Assembly (NCBI RefSeq): GCF_010894455.1
Contig: NZ_JAAIXY010000003.1
Location: forward strand, 434,001-498,000
Origin: Myxococcus eversor
GTDB lineage: Bacteria; Myxococcota; Myxococcia; Myxococcales; Myxococcaceae
DNA length: 64,000 bases
Reading direction: 5' to 3'
The notes below the pieces were generated by a model that did no database searches, had not been told where the DNA came from, and saw only the letters and a program-made list of their open reading frames with translations. Position numbers and translations under genes: made by a program. Below are positions 46,064-57,298 of this stretch, in pieces. Each line of letters opens with the position of its first letter. Position 1 is the first letter of the stretch.

Positions 46064-48616
46064 ATGGCGCATCCGACCGAAGACAAGAACTTCCGGCTCC
46101 CCACCGCCGTTCGCCCCTCCCGCTACGCGGCCACGCTGACCCTGGACCTGGACGCGAAGTCCTTCTCCGGACAGCAGACCGTCGACGTGGAGCTGGCCGA
46201 GCCCACGCGCGAAATCATCCTCCACGCCATCGCCCTCCAGTTGGGCGACGTCACCTTCCGCTCGGGCAATGCGCAGCACAAGCCCGCGTCCATCCGGCCC
46301 GTCGCGGTGAGCGAGACGGTGGTGCTGACCTTCGACGCGCCGCTGCCCAAGGGCCCCGCCACGCTGGAGCTCGCGTGGACGGGCCCCTTCACGGACGGCC
46401 TGCGCGGCCTGTACATGGCGGGCAAGGTGGCGGCGACGCAGTTCGAGGCCGCTGACGCGCGCCGCGTCTTCCCCTGTTTCGACGAGCCCGCCTTCAAGGC
46501 GAAATGGGCCCTCGGCGTGCGCGTGCCGAAGGGGCTCGCGGTGCTGGGCAACGGCACCATCATCAAGGAGGAGCAGGACGGCGCGCTGACGAAGGTGACG
46601 TTCCAGGAGACGGAGGTCCTCAGCAGCTACCTCATCGCGCTGGTGGTGGGCCCGCTGGTGGGTACGCCGGAGCAACTGGTGGGCGGCGTGCCGGTGCGCA
46701 CCTGGGCGCTGAAGGAGAAGGAGCACCTGACGCGCTTCGGTCAGGACGTGGCGCTGGCGGTGCTGCCCCGGCTCCAGGACTACTTCGGCCTGCCGTATGC
46801 CTTCACCAAGGTGGACCAGGTGGGCATCCCGGACTTCGAGGCGGGCGCGATGGAGAACGCCGGCCTGATTACGTACCGCGAAGTCGCGCTGCTGCTGGAC
46901 CCGGCCACCGCGCCCCTGTCCGTGCAGAAGCGCGTGGCGGAAGTCGTCACGCATGAGCTGGCGCACCAGTGGTTCGGCAACTGGGTCACCATGGTGTGGT
47001 GGGACGACCTCTGGCTCAACGAGGCGTTCGCCACGTGGATGGCCTTCAAGATTGTCGACCAGTGGAAGCCCGAGTGGCGCATGTGGCTGGACTTCGACTC
47101 GCACCGCACCAGCGCGCTGTTCCTGGACGCGCTGAAGTCCACGCACCCCATCCACGGCGAGGTGCGCAACGCGGGCGAGGCCGGTGAGAGCTTCGACGCG
47201 ATTACGTACGAGAAGGGCGGCGCGGTGCTGCGGATGATTGAGGGCTTCCTCGGGGAGGGCCCCTTCCGCGACGGCATCCGCCTGTACATGCGCAAGCACG
47301 CGCGCGCCAACGCGGTGAAGGAAGACCTCTGGAACGCGCTGGGCGAGGCGGCGAAGCAGCCGGTGGAGGAGCTGGCCACCGCGTGGGTGGGCCAGAGCGG
47401 CTTCCCCCTGGTGACGGCGCGCGTGGAGGGCCACGAGGTGGCGCTGTCACAGCAGCGTTTCTATTCCGAGCCCGGCGTGGAGAGCGGCGAGAAGTGGCCG
47501 GTGCCCATGGTGCTGCGCTACGAGGACGGCACGGGCGTGCGCGAGCAGCGGGTGCTCCTGCGCGACAAGCAGGCCACCGTGAAGCTGGAGGGCTCCGGCG
47601 CGGTGAAGTGGCTGTGCGCCAACGCGGGCTCCACCGGCTTCTACCGCGTGGCCTACGACAAGGCGTCGCTCGCGGGGCTGACGTCGAACCTCCAGGCCCT
47701 GGCGCCCTCGGAGCGCATCTCCCTCCTGGCGGACCAGTGGGCGCTGGTGCGCTCGGGACGGGACTCGGTGGCGGACCTGTTGGATCTGGCCGCGCGCTTC
47801 GGGAACGAGGAGGACGACTCCGTCCTGGACGAGCTGGTGGGCAGGCTCGCATACGTGGAGAGCCGGCTGGTGGACGGCGAGGACCAGGCGCGCGTGCGCG
47901 CATGGGTGGAGAAGCTGCTCAGCCCGGGACTCAAGAAGCTGGGCTGGCAGGCGACGGCGGGCGAGTCGGACCGGGTGAAGCTGCGGCGCTCCGCGCTGGT
48001 GCGCGCGGTGGGTGGCCTCTCGCGCAGCCCGGAGGCACTCGCGGAGGCCCGTCCTCGCGTGGCGCGCATGCTCCAGGGAGAGCGTGACGCGCTGGAGCCC
48101 AACCTGCTCGACGCCGCGGTGGCCATGGTGGCGCGCGCGGGGGACTCGGCCCTCTTCGACACGTTCCTCCAGAAGATGCCGGGGGAGCCGGACCCGGCCA
48201 CGCAGCGCCGCTACCTGATGGCGCTCACGACTTTCGAGGACCCGGCGCTGGCCGAGCGCGCGCAGGGCCTGTTCTTCTCCGACACGGTGAAGACGCAGGA
48301 CGTGGCCAGCTTCGTGACGGGGCTCCTGGCCAACCGCACCGGCCGCGACGCGTGGTGGGCGCAGATGCGCAAGCAGTGGAAGGAAGTCGTGGCGCGCACG
48401 GGCGGCGCGCCCATGCTGGTGCGCCGAATCGTGGAGTCGCTGGGCATGCTGCGCACGCGCGAGCAGTTGGAGGCGGTGAAGGCGCTGCTGAAGGACCAGC
48501 CGGTGAGCGACGCCAACCAGGCCACCGCGCAGACGCTGGAGCGGCTGTCCCAGGACGTGGAGCTGCTCGAGCGCTGCGGCCCCGAGGTCTCCGCGTGGCT
48601 GAAGCGCCAGGCCTGA
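46064..48616 (+). CDS. M1 family aminopeptidase (aminopeptidase N type)
   Basis: The 850-residue enzyme has the M1 domains in order: N-terminal beta saddle, thermolysin-like domain with G-A-M-E-N near residue 262 and H-E-L-A-H-Q-W-F-G-N near 297 (zinc ligands) completed by W-L-N-E-A-F-A, a short beta domain, and a C-terminal superhelix. It removes N-terminal residues from peptides. There is no signal peptide. The ATG at 46064 opens the known domain; the upstream reading is not family-like. A direct repeat GGCGGACGACA (45967-45977 and 45985-45995) lies 70 bases before it. Confidence 0.94.
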   Translation: MAHPTEDKNFRLPTAVRPSRYAATLTLDLDAKSFSGQQTVDVELAEPTREIILHAIALQLGDVTFRSGNAQHKPASIRPVAVSETVVLTFDAPLPKGPATLELAWTGPFTDGLRGLYMAGKVAATQFEAADARRVFPCFDEPAFKAKWALGVRVPKGLAVLGNGTIIKEEQDGALTKVTFQETEVLSSYLIALVVGPLVGTPEQLVGGVPVRTWALKEKEHLTRFGQDVALAVLPRLQDYFGLPYAFTKVDQVGIPDFEAGAMENAGLITYREVALLLDPATAPLSVQKRVAEVVTHELAHQWFGNWVTMVWWDDLWLNEAFATWMAFKIVDQWKPEWRMWLDFDSHRTSALFLDALKSTHPIHGEVRNAGEAGESFDAITYEKGGAVLRMIEGFLGEGPFRDGIRLYMRKHARANAVKEDLWNALGEAAKQPVEELATAWVGQSGFPLVTARVEGHEVALSQQRFYSEPGVESGEKWPVPMVLRYEDGTGVREQRVLLRDKQATVKLEGSGAVKWLCANAGSTGFYRVAYDKASLAGLTSNLQALAPSERISLLADQWALVRSGRDSVADLLDLAARFGNEEDDSVLDELVGRLAYVESRLVDGEDQARVRAWVEKLLSPGLKKLGWQATAGESDRVKLRRSALVRAVGGLSRSPEALAEARPRVARMLQGERDALEPNLLDAAVAMVARAGDSALFDTFLQKMPGEPDPATQRRYLMALTTFEDPALAERAQGLFFSDTVKTQDVASFVTGLLANRTGRDAWWAQMRKQWKEVVARTGGAPMLVRRIVESLGMLRTREQLEAVKALLKDQPVSDANQATAQTLERLSQDVELLERCGPEVSAWLKRQA

Positions 48617-48640
48617 TGCACACCTCCTGAGAGGCTCTCG

Positions 48641-49999
48641 ATGAAGACCACCTTGACGCCCTCCAGCCTCTCCGACGCGCGTGAGTCCCTCCGGCGGGCC
48701 AACGCCGAGCTCGCGCGCGCCTACCCGGGGGACTCCCCGCGTCGCCAGCCCGTGCACGTCGTGTACGGCGGCGCCCACCTCTTCCGCGCGGAGGCAGCGC
48801 GGAAGCTGGGGAACCTGGCGCTGGGAGCCATGAAGGACTACGCGCCGGACGCGGCGGAGCTGGCCCACGGGCTGGGCTTGCCGCAGCGGGGCCGCTTCGC
48901 CCAGCGCGTCTACGAGCGCGTGCTGGACAAGCTCGCGCGCGAGCCAGTGGAGGACTACCGCATCGACTTCGAGGACGGCTATGGCCACCGTCCCGACGCG
49001 GAGGAGGACTCGCACGCTGTCTCCGCCGCGCGGGAGATGGCACAGGGACTGGCGCAGGGCTCGCTGCCGCCGTACGTGGGCATCCGGGTGAAGTCCTTCA
49101 CCGAGGAGCTGTTCGAGCGGTCCTCGCGCACGCTGGACCTCTTCGTCACCACGCTGCTGGAGCACAGCGGAGGCAAGCTGCCTCCGTCCTTCGTCGTCAC
49201 CCTGCCCAAGGTCTCCGCGCCCGAGCAGGTGGCGGCGCTCGCCCGAATCCTGGAGGTCCTGGAGACGGAGCACGGCCTCGCGCGCGGCTCCATGGGGCTG
49301 GAGCTGATGGTGGAGACGCCGCAGGCCCTCTTCGACAAGGAGGGGCGGCTGCACCTGCCGGCGCTGGTGGCCGCGGGCGCGGGGCGGTGCTCCAGCGTGC
49401 ACCTGGGGCTGTATGACTACACCGCCGCGCTCAGCGTCAGCGCCCACGTGCAGGGCATGCTGCACCCCGCCTGCGACTTCCTGCGGGACTTGGTGCAGGT
49501 CTCCCTCGCGGGCACCGGCATCCAGTTGGCCGACGGCGCGACGAACGTGATGCCCATACCGCCGAACAAGAAGCAGGGTGACCTGCCGCTGCTGCCCACG
49601 CAGCTGCGCGAGAACAGCGAGGCGGTTCAGCGGGTGTGGCAGCTCTCCTATCGCCACATCCGTCACTCGCTGGAGCGAGGCTGGTATCAGGGTTGGGACT
49701 TGCACCCCGCGCAGCTCCCCGTGCGCTACGCGGCCGTGTATGCCTTCTTCCTCGAAGGCCTGGACACCGCCACCCGTCGCCTCAAGGCCTTCATGGAGAA
49801 GGCGGCCCAGGCGACGCTGGTGGGTGACGTGTTCGACGACGCGGCCACGGGTCAGGGCCTGCTCAACTTCTTCCTCCGGGGCCTGAGCTGCGGCGCGCTC
49901 AGCCAGGACGAAGCGCTGGCCAGCGGCCTCACGCTGGAGGAGCTGCGAAGCCGCTCCTTCCGCGCCATCGTCGAGTCACGCCGCGCCCGCGTCGCGTAG
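48641..49999 (+). CDS. DUF6986/CitE-like aldolase-fold protein
   Basis: The protein is 452 residues with no signal. D-F-E-D-G-Y-G (about residue 109), E-L-M-V-E-T-P-Q (about 227) and H-L-G-L-Y-D-Y-T (about 262) match the acidic metal-site and substrate segments of the HpcH/HpaI/CitE TIM-barrel group. It is longer than CitE and close in size to DUF6986 proteins. A lyase on a small acyl-CoA or keto acid is possible; the family has no settled activity. GAGAGG lies eight bases before the ATG. It follows aminopeptidase N by 24 bases. Confidence 0.78.
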   Translation: MKTTLTPSSLSDARESLRRANAELARAYPGDSPRRQPVHVVYGGAHLFRAEAARKLGNLALGAMKDYAPDAAELAHGLGLPQRGRFAQRVYERVLDKLAREPVEDYRIDFEDGYGHRPDAEEDSHAVSAAREMAQGLAQGSLPPYVGIRVKSFTEELFERSSRTLDLFVTTLLEHSGGKLPPSFVVTLPKVSAPEQVAALARILEVLETEHGLARGSMGLELMVETPQALFDKEGRLHLPALVAAGAGRCSSVHLGLYDYTAALSVSAHVQGMLHPACDFLRDLVQVSLAGTGIQLADGATNVMPIPPNKKQGDLPLLPTQLRENSEAVQRVWQLSYRHIRHSLERGWYQGWDLHPAQLPVRYAAVYAFFLEGLDTATRRLKAFMEKAAQATLVGDVFDDAATGQGLLNFFLRGLSCGALSQDEALASGLTLEELRSRSFRAIVESRRARVA

Positions 50000-50011
50000 A
50001 CGGGCGCCTCC

Positions 50012-50036
50012 CGCCGGGAGGACTCAGCTCCCGGCG
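50012..50036. terminator. Hairpin between convergent genes
   Basis: CGCCGGGAG pairs perfectly with CTCCCGGCG around a seven-base loop, twelve bases after the DUF6986 stop codon and directly before the end of the opposing gene. A second, overlapping stem (CCTCCC/GGGAGG) could form instead. Confidence 0.6.
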
Positions 50037-51140
50037 TCAGCCCGGGCCCGGCGGCGCATCCTCGCCACCCGGAGGTGTGTCCCCTGTCCCGTGGTTCGCC
50101 GCGCGATGCGCGCGCACCAGGGCCACGTCGATGGCCACCGCGCCGAGCAGGAAGAGCAGCGGGCCCGCGCTCATCCCCAGGCCCAGCAGTCCCCACAGGG
50201 TGACGACACCGGCCAGGATGTACGGGAGCATGGACGGCATGGCGTCACGCGCACGCGGCACGGCGGCCAGCAGCCCCAGGGACATGAGGGCCAGGACGAT
50301 GAGCGGCGCACCGGGCCGGGCGCGTCCCGACTTCGCGAAGAAGGTGGACGTGTTGGTGATGCCGGGCTTCCACGTGTACTTGCTGTCCGTATACGTGTGG
50401 CCCGTGGGACGGCCGGTGCTGTCCGTCTCGTACACGAACCTGTCGTCGTAGCCGTAGCCGCCCAGGGACGTGGACAGGCGCATCCCCGTGCCCCAGGAGA
50501 ACAGCAGCGACAGCGCGCACACGGCCGCGCCCGCGCACACCCACTGCTTCAACCGCGAGGCCTCGGGCGAAGGCCGCAGCTCGGGCGCCGAGGCGGAAGA
50601 CGCCTGGAACACGCGCCACTGCACGTAGCCCAGGACGACGGCGGCCCCTATCCAGACGAGCGGCACCAGTCCGAAGCCCAGGGACAGGAACGCGAAGGTG
50701 ATGGCCAGCGCCGTGAAGAGGGGAAGAAAGGCCGGGTGCGCGGCAACCTGGGCCAGCTTCTCCAGGGGCGGCGGGACGGGGCGACCCGCGGCGCTCCACT
50801 CCCGGGCACCCAGGAGCACGCTGCCCGCGAGCATCGTCACGGACCACGGCAGGCCGATGCTCCCACCGAGGATGGGAAGCCCTGGCAGGAGCACGGCGGC
50901 GGCGACGAGCCCCGAGCCCAGCAGCGGCAGCGAGCCTCCCGGCAGTCGCTCCCGCAGGCGAGGGTCCTCCAGAATCGACTGCACGGCGCGGCCCGCGGAC
51001 TCGGCGGTGCGCCGGGCGGACTCGGCGGTCTCCTCGGAGATGAGCGGCTTGTCGAAGGAAGACTTCACGTCCCGGCCACAGTGGGGACACGCGGCGATGC
51101 GCGCTTCGGGAAGGGGCTGGTGGCAGTGGGGACAGGACAT
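50037..51140 (-). CDS. Zinc-ribbon multi-pass membrane protein
   Basis: The 367-residue product starts with a double C-P-H-C zinc ribbon (residues 3-6 and 18-21), a short linker, then about nine hydrophobic segments (residues 75-350). Between the third and fourth groups lies a loop with Y-G-Y-D-D-R-F-V-Y and K-Y-T-W-K-P-G-I. No family is recognised beyond zinc-ribbon membrane proteins common in myxobacteria. The ATG at 51140 begins the ribbon. It lies 14 bases downstream of DUF2804 and may be cotranscribed. Confidence 0.7.
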   Translation of the reverse strand: MSCPHCHQPLPEARIAACPHCGRDVKSSFDKPLISEETAESARRTAESAGRAVQSILEDPRLRERLPGGSLPLLGSGLVAAAVLLPGLPILGGSIGLPWSVTMLAGSVLLGAREWSAAGRPVPPPLEKLAQVAAHPAFLPLFTALAITFAFLSLGFGLVPLVWIGAAVVLGYVQWRVFQASSASAPELRPSPEASRLKQWVCAGAAVCALSLLFSWGTGMRLSTSLGGYGYDDRFVYETDSTGRPTGHTYTDSKYTWKPGITNTSTFFAKSGRARPGAPLIVLALMSLGLLAAVPRARDAMPSMLPYILAGVVTLWGLLGLGMSAGPLLFLLGAVAIDVALVRAHRAANHGTGDTPPGGEDAPPGPG

Positions 51141-51154
51141 GGGAGGCACGACGC

Positions 51155-52222
51155 TCACCAGAGCATGTCCTGGTCCTCGGTGACGCCGGGGACGTTGGAG
51201 AGCTGGAGCGTCTGGCCGCCCACCGTCACCGTGCCCTCGAAGAAGCCCACCGGCTGCGCGAAGTGGCTGATGATGAGGCGCAGGTTGCGCTCCTCGCGGT
51301 GGACGTAGAAGGGCTGGAAGCGCAGGTCCACCGCGCCGTCCACCGTCGTCAGCTTCCACGGCGCGAGCAGGTTCTTCGCGTCGTACTCGAAGCGCGCGCG
51401 AGCCAGCGGGTACAGCCTGTCGCCGAGCCACAGCGCATTCTCGTTGGCGTCGGCGTTGCTCTCGTTGAAGCCCTCGACGAGGTTGAGCCCCACGGGCGTG
51501 CCGTCCGCGAGCCGGCCCGCGGCGAAGGCCCAGCGCCAGGCCGTGTGCCGCGCCAGGTAGCCCTGCGTGTAGTCGATGCCGCCCACGCCTCCGTCCAGCC
51601 GGAAGCGCTTGCCGCCCGCCTCCAGGCTGCCGAAGGACAACAGGCCGTTGCGCTTCATCGTGACATTCACGAGCCCGTCACCCTGTACGGGGGCAATCAC
51701 CGTCAGCGCGGGAGGGCCGCCCGCGACGAGCAGCTCGCCGGCCCACTGGAAGGTGTTGAGGCTGCCGGTGCGCACGCGGCTGACGTCCACCGCCACCTGG
51801 TAGCGCTCGTCCTCCTCGCCCCGGCGGATGGACAGCTTTCCGCCCAGCGTCCGGAAGGACGCGGAGAGTCCCGCGCCGGGCTTGTCTCCCAAGGACAGCA
51901 TGGGGCCTGGAGCGCCCAGGAAGCTCACGTCACACAGCGGCTTGCGCTCGTGCAGGTCCAACGCCACCGCGAAGGCGCTGGCCGAGTAGCCCAGGTCCAC
52001 CACCGCGAAGAGGGCGGCCACCTCCGGCGTCGCCACGAAGGTGTAGTGCCACCGCTTGCGCTTGAGCAGGCGCGTGGTCCGGGCTGGAGCCCACCGTCCC
52101 AGCAGCTTGGGGAGGTCCACTTCGGGCAGCTCACCCTGGTACGTGCCGAATCGGGGCTCACCTTGCGCGGTGGCCACGGAGGCCGGCGCCAGGGGCAGGA
52201 GGGCTTCTCTCTCGGGCGTCAT
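51155..52222 (-). CDS. DUF2804 family protein
   Basis: This 355-residue protein follows the DUF2804 pattern: an R-F-G-T-Y-Q-G start, a W-H-Y-T-F-V segment (residue about 60), S-L-G-D-K and G-G-V-G-G-I-D-Y-T-Q-G-Y-L-A-R in the middle, then L-V-E-G-F-N-E-S. DUF2804 is a lipocalin-like or hydroxyneurosporene-synthase-like beta fold of unknown function. There is no signal. The ATG at 52222 was chosen over a TTG seven codons earlier. Confidence 0.85.
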   Translation of the reverse strand: MTPEREALLPLAPASVATAQGEPRFGTYQGELPEVDLPKLLGRWAPARTTRLLKRKRWHYTFVATPEVAALFAVVDLGYSASAFAVALDLHERKPLCDVSFLGAPGPMLSLGDKPGAGLSASFRTLGGKLSIRRGEEDERYQVAVDVSRVRTGSLNTFQWAGELLVAGGPPALTVIAPVQGDGLVNVTMKRNGLLSFGSLEAGGKRFRLDGGVGGIDYTQGYLARHTAWRWAFAAGRLADGTPVGLNLVEGFNESNADANENALWLGDRLYPLARARFEYDAKNLLAPWKLTTVDGAVDLRFQPFYVHREERNLRLIISHFAQPVGFFEGTVTVGGQTLQLSNVPGVTEDQDMLW

Positions 52223-52334
52223 TCCCCGCCCATTGGAAGCCAACCGCCGGCCGAAGTCACTCCGGCTCGGCGGGAATGGGCGGGAACCGACGCTTCGACG
52301 ACATTGGCAGTGACTGTCGGTGTGCCTCGGCTCC

Positions 52335-53503
52335 TCAGCTCCGGCCGAAGATGATGCGCTCCTGGGAGAGCAGCCGCTGGGTGGCGGCCAGGGCCACGAG
52401 CGCCAGCGCGATGTTGGACACGATGGCGACGAGGAAGGGCACCGGCCCCAGCGACTCGCCTCGCATCACCTCTCCCGCGAGCAGTCCCTGCCCCAGCGCT
52501 GGCACCGCGAACATCCACGCCTTCGCCTGTATCGGAGACATCGATATCAACGCGCCCGGGAGGGTGGGCAGCATGACCAGCAGGGACAGATACGTCTGCG
52601 CTTCCTTGAAGGAGCGAGCATAGGTGGACACCCACATCTGGAGCGCGGAAGCGCCGAAGGCCAGCGGGAGAATCGCGACGGCCATGCTCAGGATGGCCGG
52701 CCCGTCGAACCGCGCCTTCACCCCGACGTCCTCGAGCGGCAGCTGTCGCACCACGAGCGCGAAGACTCCCAGCGTCACCAGCGTCGAGGCCATGGCGAAG
52801 CTGACAGTGGCCAGCCACTTGCCCAGGACGATGTCTCCGCGAGACGCGGGGTTGAGCAGCAGCGGCTCCAACGAGCCGCGCTCACGCTCACCGGCCATGG
52901 TGTCGCTGGCCACCTGCAGGCCCCCCGTGAAGGCCATGATCATCAGGAAGAGGGGCACCATGTTGAGCATCAGGGCGGCGGCGCGCTCCGGCGTGGAGAG
53001 GTCCAGGTCCTCCACCAGAATGGGGCGGGCCAGCTCCGGAGCCACACCGCGAGCGATGAGCCGCTGGGTCGCCACCTGTTGCGAATAGCCCTCCAGGAGC
53101 CGCCGCGCGCGCTGCACGGTGGCGCGTGCGGACTGGCGCGAGCTGTCCACCACGAGGCTCACGTCGGCGGTGTGCCCGGCGGAGAACGACTTGCCGTAGT
53201 CCTGGGGGACCACGAGCACCAGGTCGAGCTTTCCCGCGCGGATGAGGCTCTCATGGTCCGCGGGAGCCTCCTTCAGCTCCGCGCCGTTGCGCGCGAGAAA
53301 GGCCATCAGGCTGGGCGCATGCTCGCGGCCGATGACGGGCACCTCCAGGACCTTGTCCTGCCGGGTCCAGGAGGCGATGAGGCTGAACAGGACCAGCGTC
53401 AGCAAGGGCCCCGTCATCCCCGTCACCAGGGACGTGAGAACCGAGCGCCTGTCTCTCAGGTGGTCCTTCATCTCCTTGCGGAAGACCGTCGCAATCAATC
53501 CCC

Positions 53504-53507
<4 letters not shown>
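52335..53507 (-). CDS. ABC-2 permease, NatB-like
   Basis: The 390-residue membrane protein has an N-terminal helix followed by a soluble extracytoplasmic domain of about 150 residues, then five or so membrane helices with G-E-R-E-R-G-S-L-E-P-L-L-L-N-P after the second. That is the NatB/YhaP type of sodium or multidrug exporter. It starts four bases inside the end of the ATPase gene (ATGA) and completes the transporter. Confidence 0.9.
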
Positions 53508-54237
<730 letters not shown>

Positions 54238-54238
<1 letters not shown>

Positions 54239-55719
54239 CAGGGCACGGGGCCAGCGAAGGAGGTGAAGACAGGGGGGCGGGTGAGGTTCGCGCCGCAAGC
54301 GGGCTTGAGCCCCTCCACGGCGCCGCTCGCCACGAGCTGCTGCATCAGCGCGAGGGCACAGTCGGCGCCCAGCGTGTTGTGGCCCACGCCGGGCACCACC
54401 ACGTGGAGCGAGCGCGACAACGTGCGCCTCGCGTCGTCGGCCCACGAGGGCGGCGTCACCGGGTCCAGCTCTCCCGAAAGCAGGAGCGTGGGCACGTCCG
54501 ACACCACCGGCTCGCGGTAGCCCGCGGGCAGCGCGGCGCGGGGCCAGTCCTGGCACACGGAGAGCGCCTGCAGACCGACGTCCGCTCCGAACCAGGTGCC
54601 CTTCGCCTCCGCCTCCACCTTCGCCCCGTCGAAAAAGGGCGCGTCCTCCGCGCACAAGACAGCGTAGAGCAGCCCTGGGCTCATCCCGCGCCGCGTGTCG
54701 TTGAGCAGTCCCACGGCCACCGCGGTGAACGCCCCCCAGTCGTCGCGCGACGCCTGGTCGAGCATCAGCGGCACCAGCGAGGCGGAGTTCGCGCTGTACA
54801 ACTGGCTGCGCAGCACGCCGAGGAAGGCCCGCCGCGACAGGACGACCTCCTCCGGCTTGCCCGTCAGCGGGTGCGCCACCCGCACGCGCTGAGGCGTCTC
54901 CAGCTTCGACAGCAGCGCCTCCGTGCGCGCGCGCAGCTCGGGATAGGCCTTCGCGCACGCCGCGTCCTGTTCGCAATGGACGAGCAGCAGGTCCAGCGCG
55001 CGCTGACCGTCGCGGGGCATGTACAGGGGCAGGTACATGCTCATCGGCGCCACCCCGTCGAGGATGGCCGTGCGCACCCGCTCGGGGTGCTGGCGCATGT
55101 ACACCAGCGCCGCGCGCGTCCCGTAGGAGATGCCCCACAGGTTGAGCTTCTCGTAGCCCAGCGCCGCGCGGACCTCGTCCAGGTCGTCCATGGCCACGGG
55201 CGTGGTGTACTGGCGCACGTCCGCGTCCCAGCCCTCGCGGCACTTCTTCATCCGAGGGAGGAGCTGACTGTCATCGAGGGCCTCCGACAAGCTCTCGCCT
55301 TCGTCCGGGTCGCAGTCCAGCGGGTTCGAGTCACCGGTGCCGCGCTGGTCCACCAGCAGGATGTCGCGGTGGCGGCGGATGCGCTCGACGGTCGGCAGGA
55401 TGAACGCCATCCGCGTGGCCGCCTGCCCGGGGCCTCCCGCCAGGAGCACCAGCGGGTCGGGCTGGGGCTGGGCCGCCAGCGCGGGCACCACCACCACCCT
55501 CAACGACAGCTTGCGGCCCGACTTCGCCGCGCGGTCCTCGAAGACCTCGTATGTCCCGCACTGCGCCTGGGGCGCCAGGCCCTCCAGCCGGCAGGGCTTC
55601 AGCGCGATGCGCGGCGCCTCGGCCGCCGAGGCGCCACCCCGATTGCACGACGCCAGCGCCCACCCCAACAACCCCAGCGCCAGCGCGCGCCAGGCCCTAC
55701 GCGGAACACAAGTAGGCAT
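54238..55719 (-). CDS. TAP-like alpha/beta hydrolase lipoprotein
   Basis: The 493-residue protein has a signal with lipobox A-L-A-S-C (about Cys26). L-L-A-G-G-P-G-Q forms the oxyanion hole, W-G-I-S-Y-G-T-R the nucleophile elbow (Ser about 191). The C-terminal TAP-like domain carries the Asp of S-G-E-L-D-P-V-T-P and the His of G-V-G-H-N-T-L. The family includes tripeptidyl aminopeptidases and esterases (proline-iminopeptidase-like). It leads the ABC transporter unit, an unusual association. Confidence 0.88.
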
Positions 55720-55798
55720 GTGTGGCCTGATCTCCGTCAACGGCGATTCCCTGTGTAGAGTGCGGGCTTTGTACCGCATCCCAAAATTGTACGCGCGA

Positions 55799-55812
55799 AG
55801 GGGTATACCCCT
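55799..55812. promoter_or_regulatory. Perfect 14-base palindrome between divergent genes
   Basis: AGGGGTATACCCCT reads the same on both strands. It stands 80 bases before the hydrolase unit and 59 bases before the LEA14-like gene, in the shared promoter region, next to an AT-rich patch (CCAAAATTGTAC). It could be an operator for a dimeric regulator. Confidence 0.5.
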
Positions 55813-55870
55813 CACGAGCGAGCGCCCCGCCGTGAATCCCCGCCGCGAGGGACCGTCTGGTGATACGCCC

Positions 55871-56713
55871 ATGCCCACGATGAAACGCGCCGTCCTCGTC
55901 CTGGCCGCTCTCTGCTTCACCACGTTCAGCGGCTGCGCCTCCCTGCAGAAGACGCTGAAGGGGGTCTTCAAGAAGCCCACCCTCTCCTTCAAGACGGCGC
56001 GGCTCTCCAGCGCGTCGCTCTCCGACGCCACCGTCGACCTCGTCTACGAGGTGAACAACCCCAACGGCTTCGGTCTGGAGCTGGCGAGCATCGACTACTC
56101 CTTCTTCGTCGAGGGCAAGCAGGTGGTGGCCGGCAAGCCCAGGAAGGGCCTGAACCTCAAGGCCAACGGCAGGAGCGAGCTCGTCTTCCCCGCCAACGTG
56201 AAGTTCGCGGACATCGTCCCCGTCGTGGAGACCTTCCTCAACAAGGACCGCGCGTTGTTCAAGGCCCAGGGCAGCGTCGGCGTGCAGACGCCCATCGGCG
56301 TGCTGAACTTCCCGCTCGAAAAAGAGGGCACCTTCGACGTGCCCAAGATTCCGCAGGTGTCCTTCCAGCCGCCCCGCATCACCAACGTCGGCCTCACCAG
56401 CGCCACGGTGGAGTTCCCCCTGGCCATCACCAACCGCAACAGCTTCCCCCTGCCCGTCGCCGGAATCACCGGCGCGCTCAAGATCGCCGGCGCGGATGTG
56501 GGGACGCTGTCCACCGGAAACCTGGGCATGCTCGACGGCAGCGGGACGAAGCAGGTGACGCTCCCGCTCACCATCCACTTCGCTCGGGCGGCCTCCGCGG
56601 CCATGGCCCTGCGCTCGGGCGGAAACGCCAAGCTGAGCCTGGATGGAAAGTTGACCTCGGACACCCAGTCCGTGCCGCTCAACCTGAGCCAGCTCGTCAA
56701 CATCGTGAAATAA
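55871..56713 (+). CDS. LEA14/WHy-domain lipoprotein
   Basis: The 280-residue product has a lipobox F-S-G-C (Cys22; counted from the ATG at 55871, a second ATG follows three codons later). Two WHy/LEA14 beta-sandwich domains follow, one with [10 protein letters not shown] near residue 60 and a later one with [14 protein letters not shown] and N-R-N-S are the family signature turns. Such proteins are linked to desiccation and stress tolerance in plants and bacteria. Confidence 0.85.
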   Translation: MPTMKRAVLVLAALCFTTFSGCASLQKTLKGVFKKPTLSFKTARLSSASLSDATVDLVYEVNNPNGFGLELASIDYSFFVEGKQVVAGKPRKGLNLKANGRSELVFPANVKFADIVPVVETFLNKDRALFKAQGSVGVQTPIGVLNFPLEKEGTFDVPKIPQVSFQPPRITNVGLTSATVEFPLAITNRNSFPLPVAGITGALKIAGADVGTLSTGNLGMLDGSGTKQVTLPLTIHFARAASAAMALRSGGNAKLSLDGKLTSDTQSVPLNLSQLVNIVK

Positions 56714-56808
56714 CGCCCGTCCGGGCAGCAGGCGGGCGGGATTCAACCTCGATGTTGTCCCAGGGCGCCCTTGCCGTTACGGTTGGGCGCCCCTTGGGGA
56801 CACACGCC

Positions 56809-57201
56809 ATGCGCCGCATCCTCTTCAAGTCCAAGATTCACCGCGCGACGGTGACCCAGGCCGACCTGGATTACGAAGGCTCGGTCACCATCGACCAGAA
56901 CCTCCTGCGTGCGGCGGACATCATCGCCAACGAGAAGGTGGCCATCTGGAACGTCACCCAGGGCACCCGCCTGGAGACGTATGCCCTGGAGGGCGAGCCC
57001 GGCAGCGGCGTCATCTGCATCAACGGCGCCGCCGCCCACCTCAACAAGCCCGGGGACCTGGTCATCATCGCCACGTTCGCGGAGGTCGAGGAAGCAGAGG
57101 CCCGCGCCTGGAAGCCCACCGTCGTCTTCGTGGACGCCCAGAACCGCATCGTCCCGGGACAGACGGAAGAGATTCCGGGGCCCGCTCGCCGGCTCGCCTG
57201 A
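56809..57201 (+). CDS. panD: Aspartate 1-decarboxylase proenzyme
   Basis: PanD converts aspartate to beta-alanine for pantothenate and coenzyme A synthesis. The 130-residue protein matches: the self-cleavage site Y-E-G-S-V (Gly24-Ser25) produces the pyruvoyl group, with K-I-H-R-A-T-V at the start and G-A-A-A-H-L later. No panB or panC gene is adjacent. Confidence 0.96.
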   Translation: MRRILFKSKIHRATVTQADLDYEGSVTIDQNLLRAADIIANEKVAIWNVTQGTRLETYALEGEPGSGVICINGAAAHLNKPGDLVIIATFAEVEEAEARAWKPTVVFVDAQNRIVPGQTEEIPGPARRLA

Positions 57202-57298
57202 GGGCAGTCTCCCTCTCGTCGCTTTCCCCTCCGCGCGCCTTTTGCCATGCTCGGCCCACCTTTAGAGGGGGGCCCATGGCCCCGGAGGAATCACCACG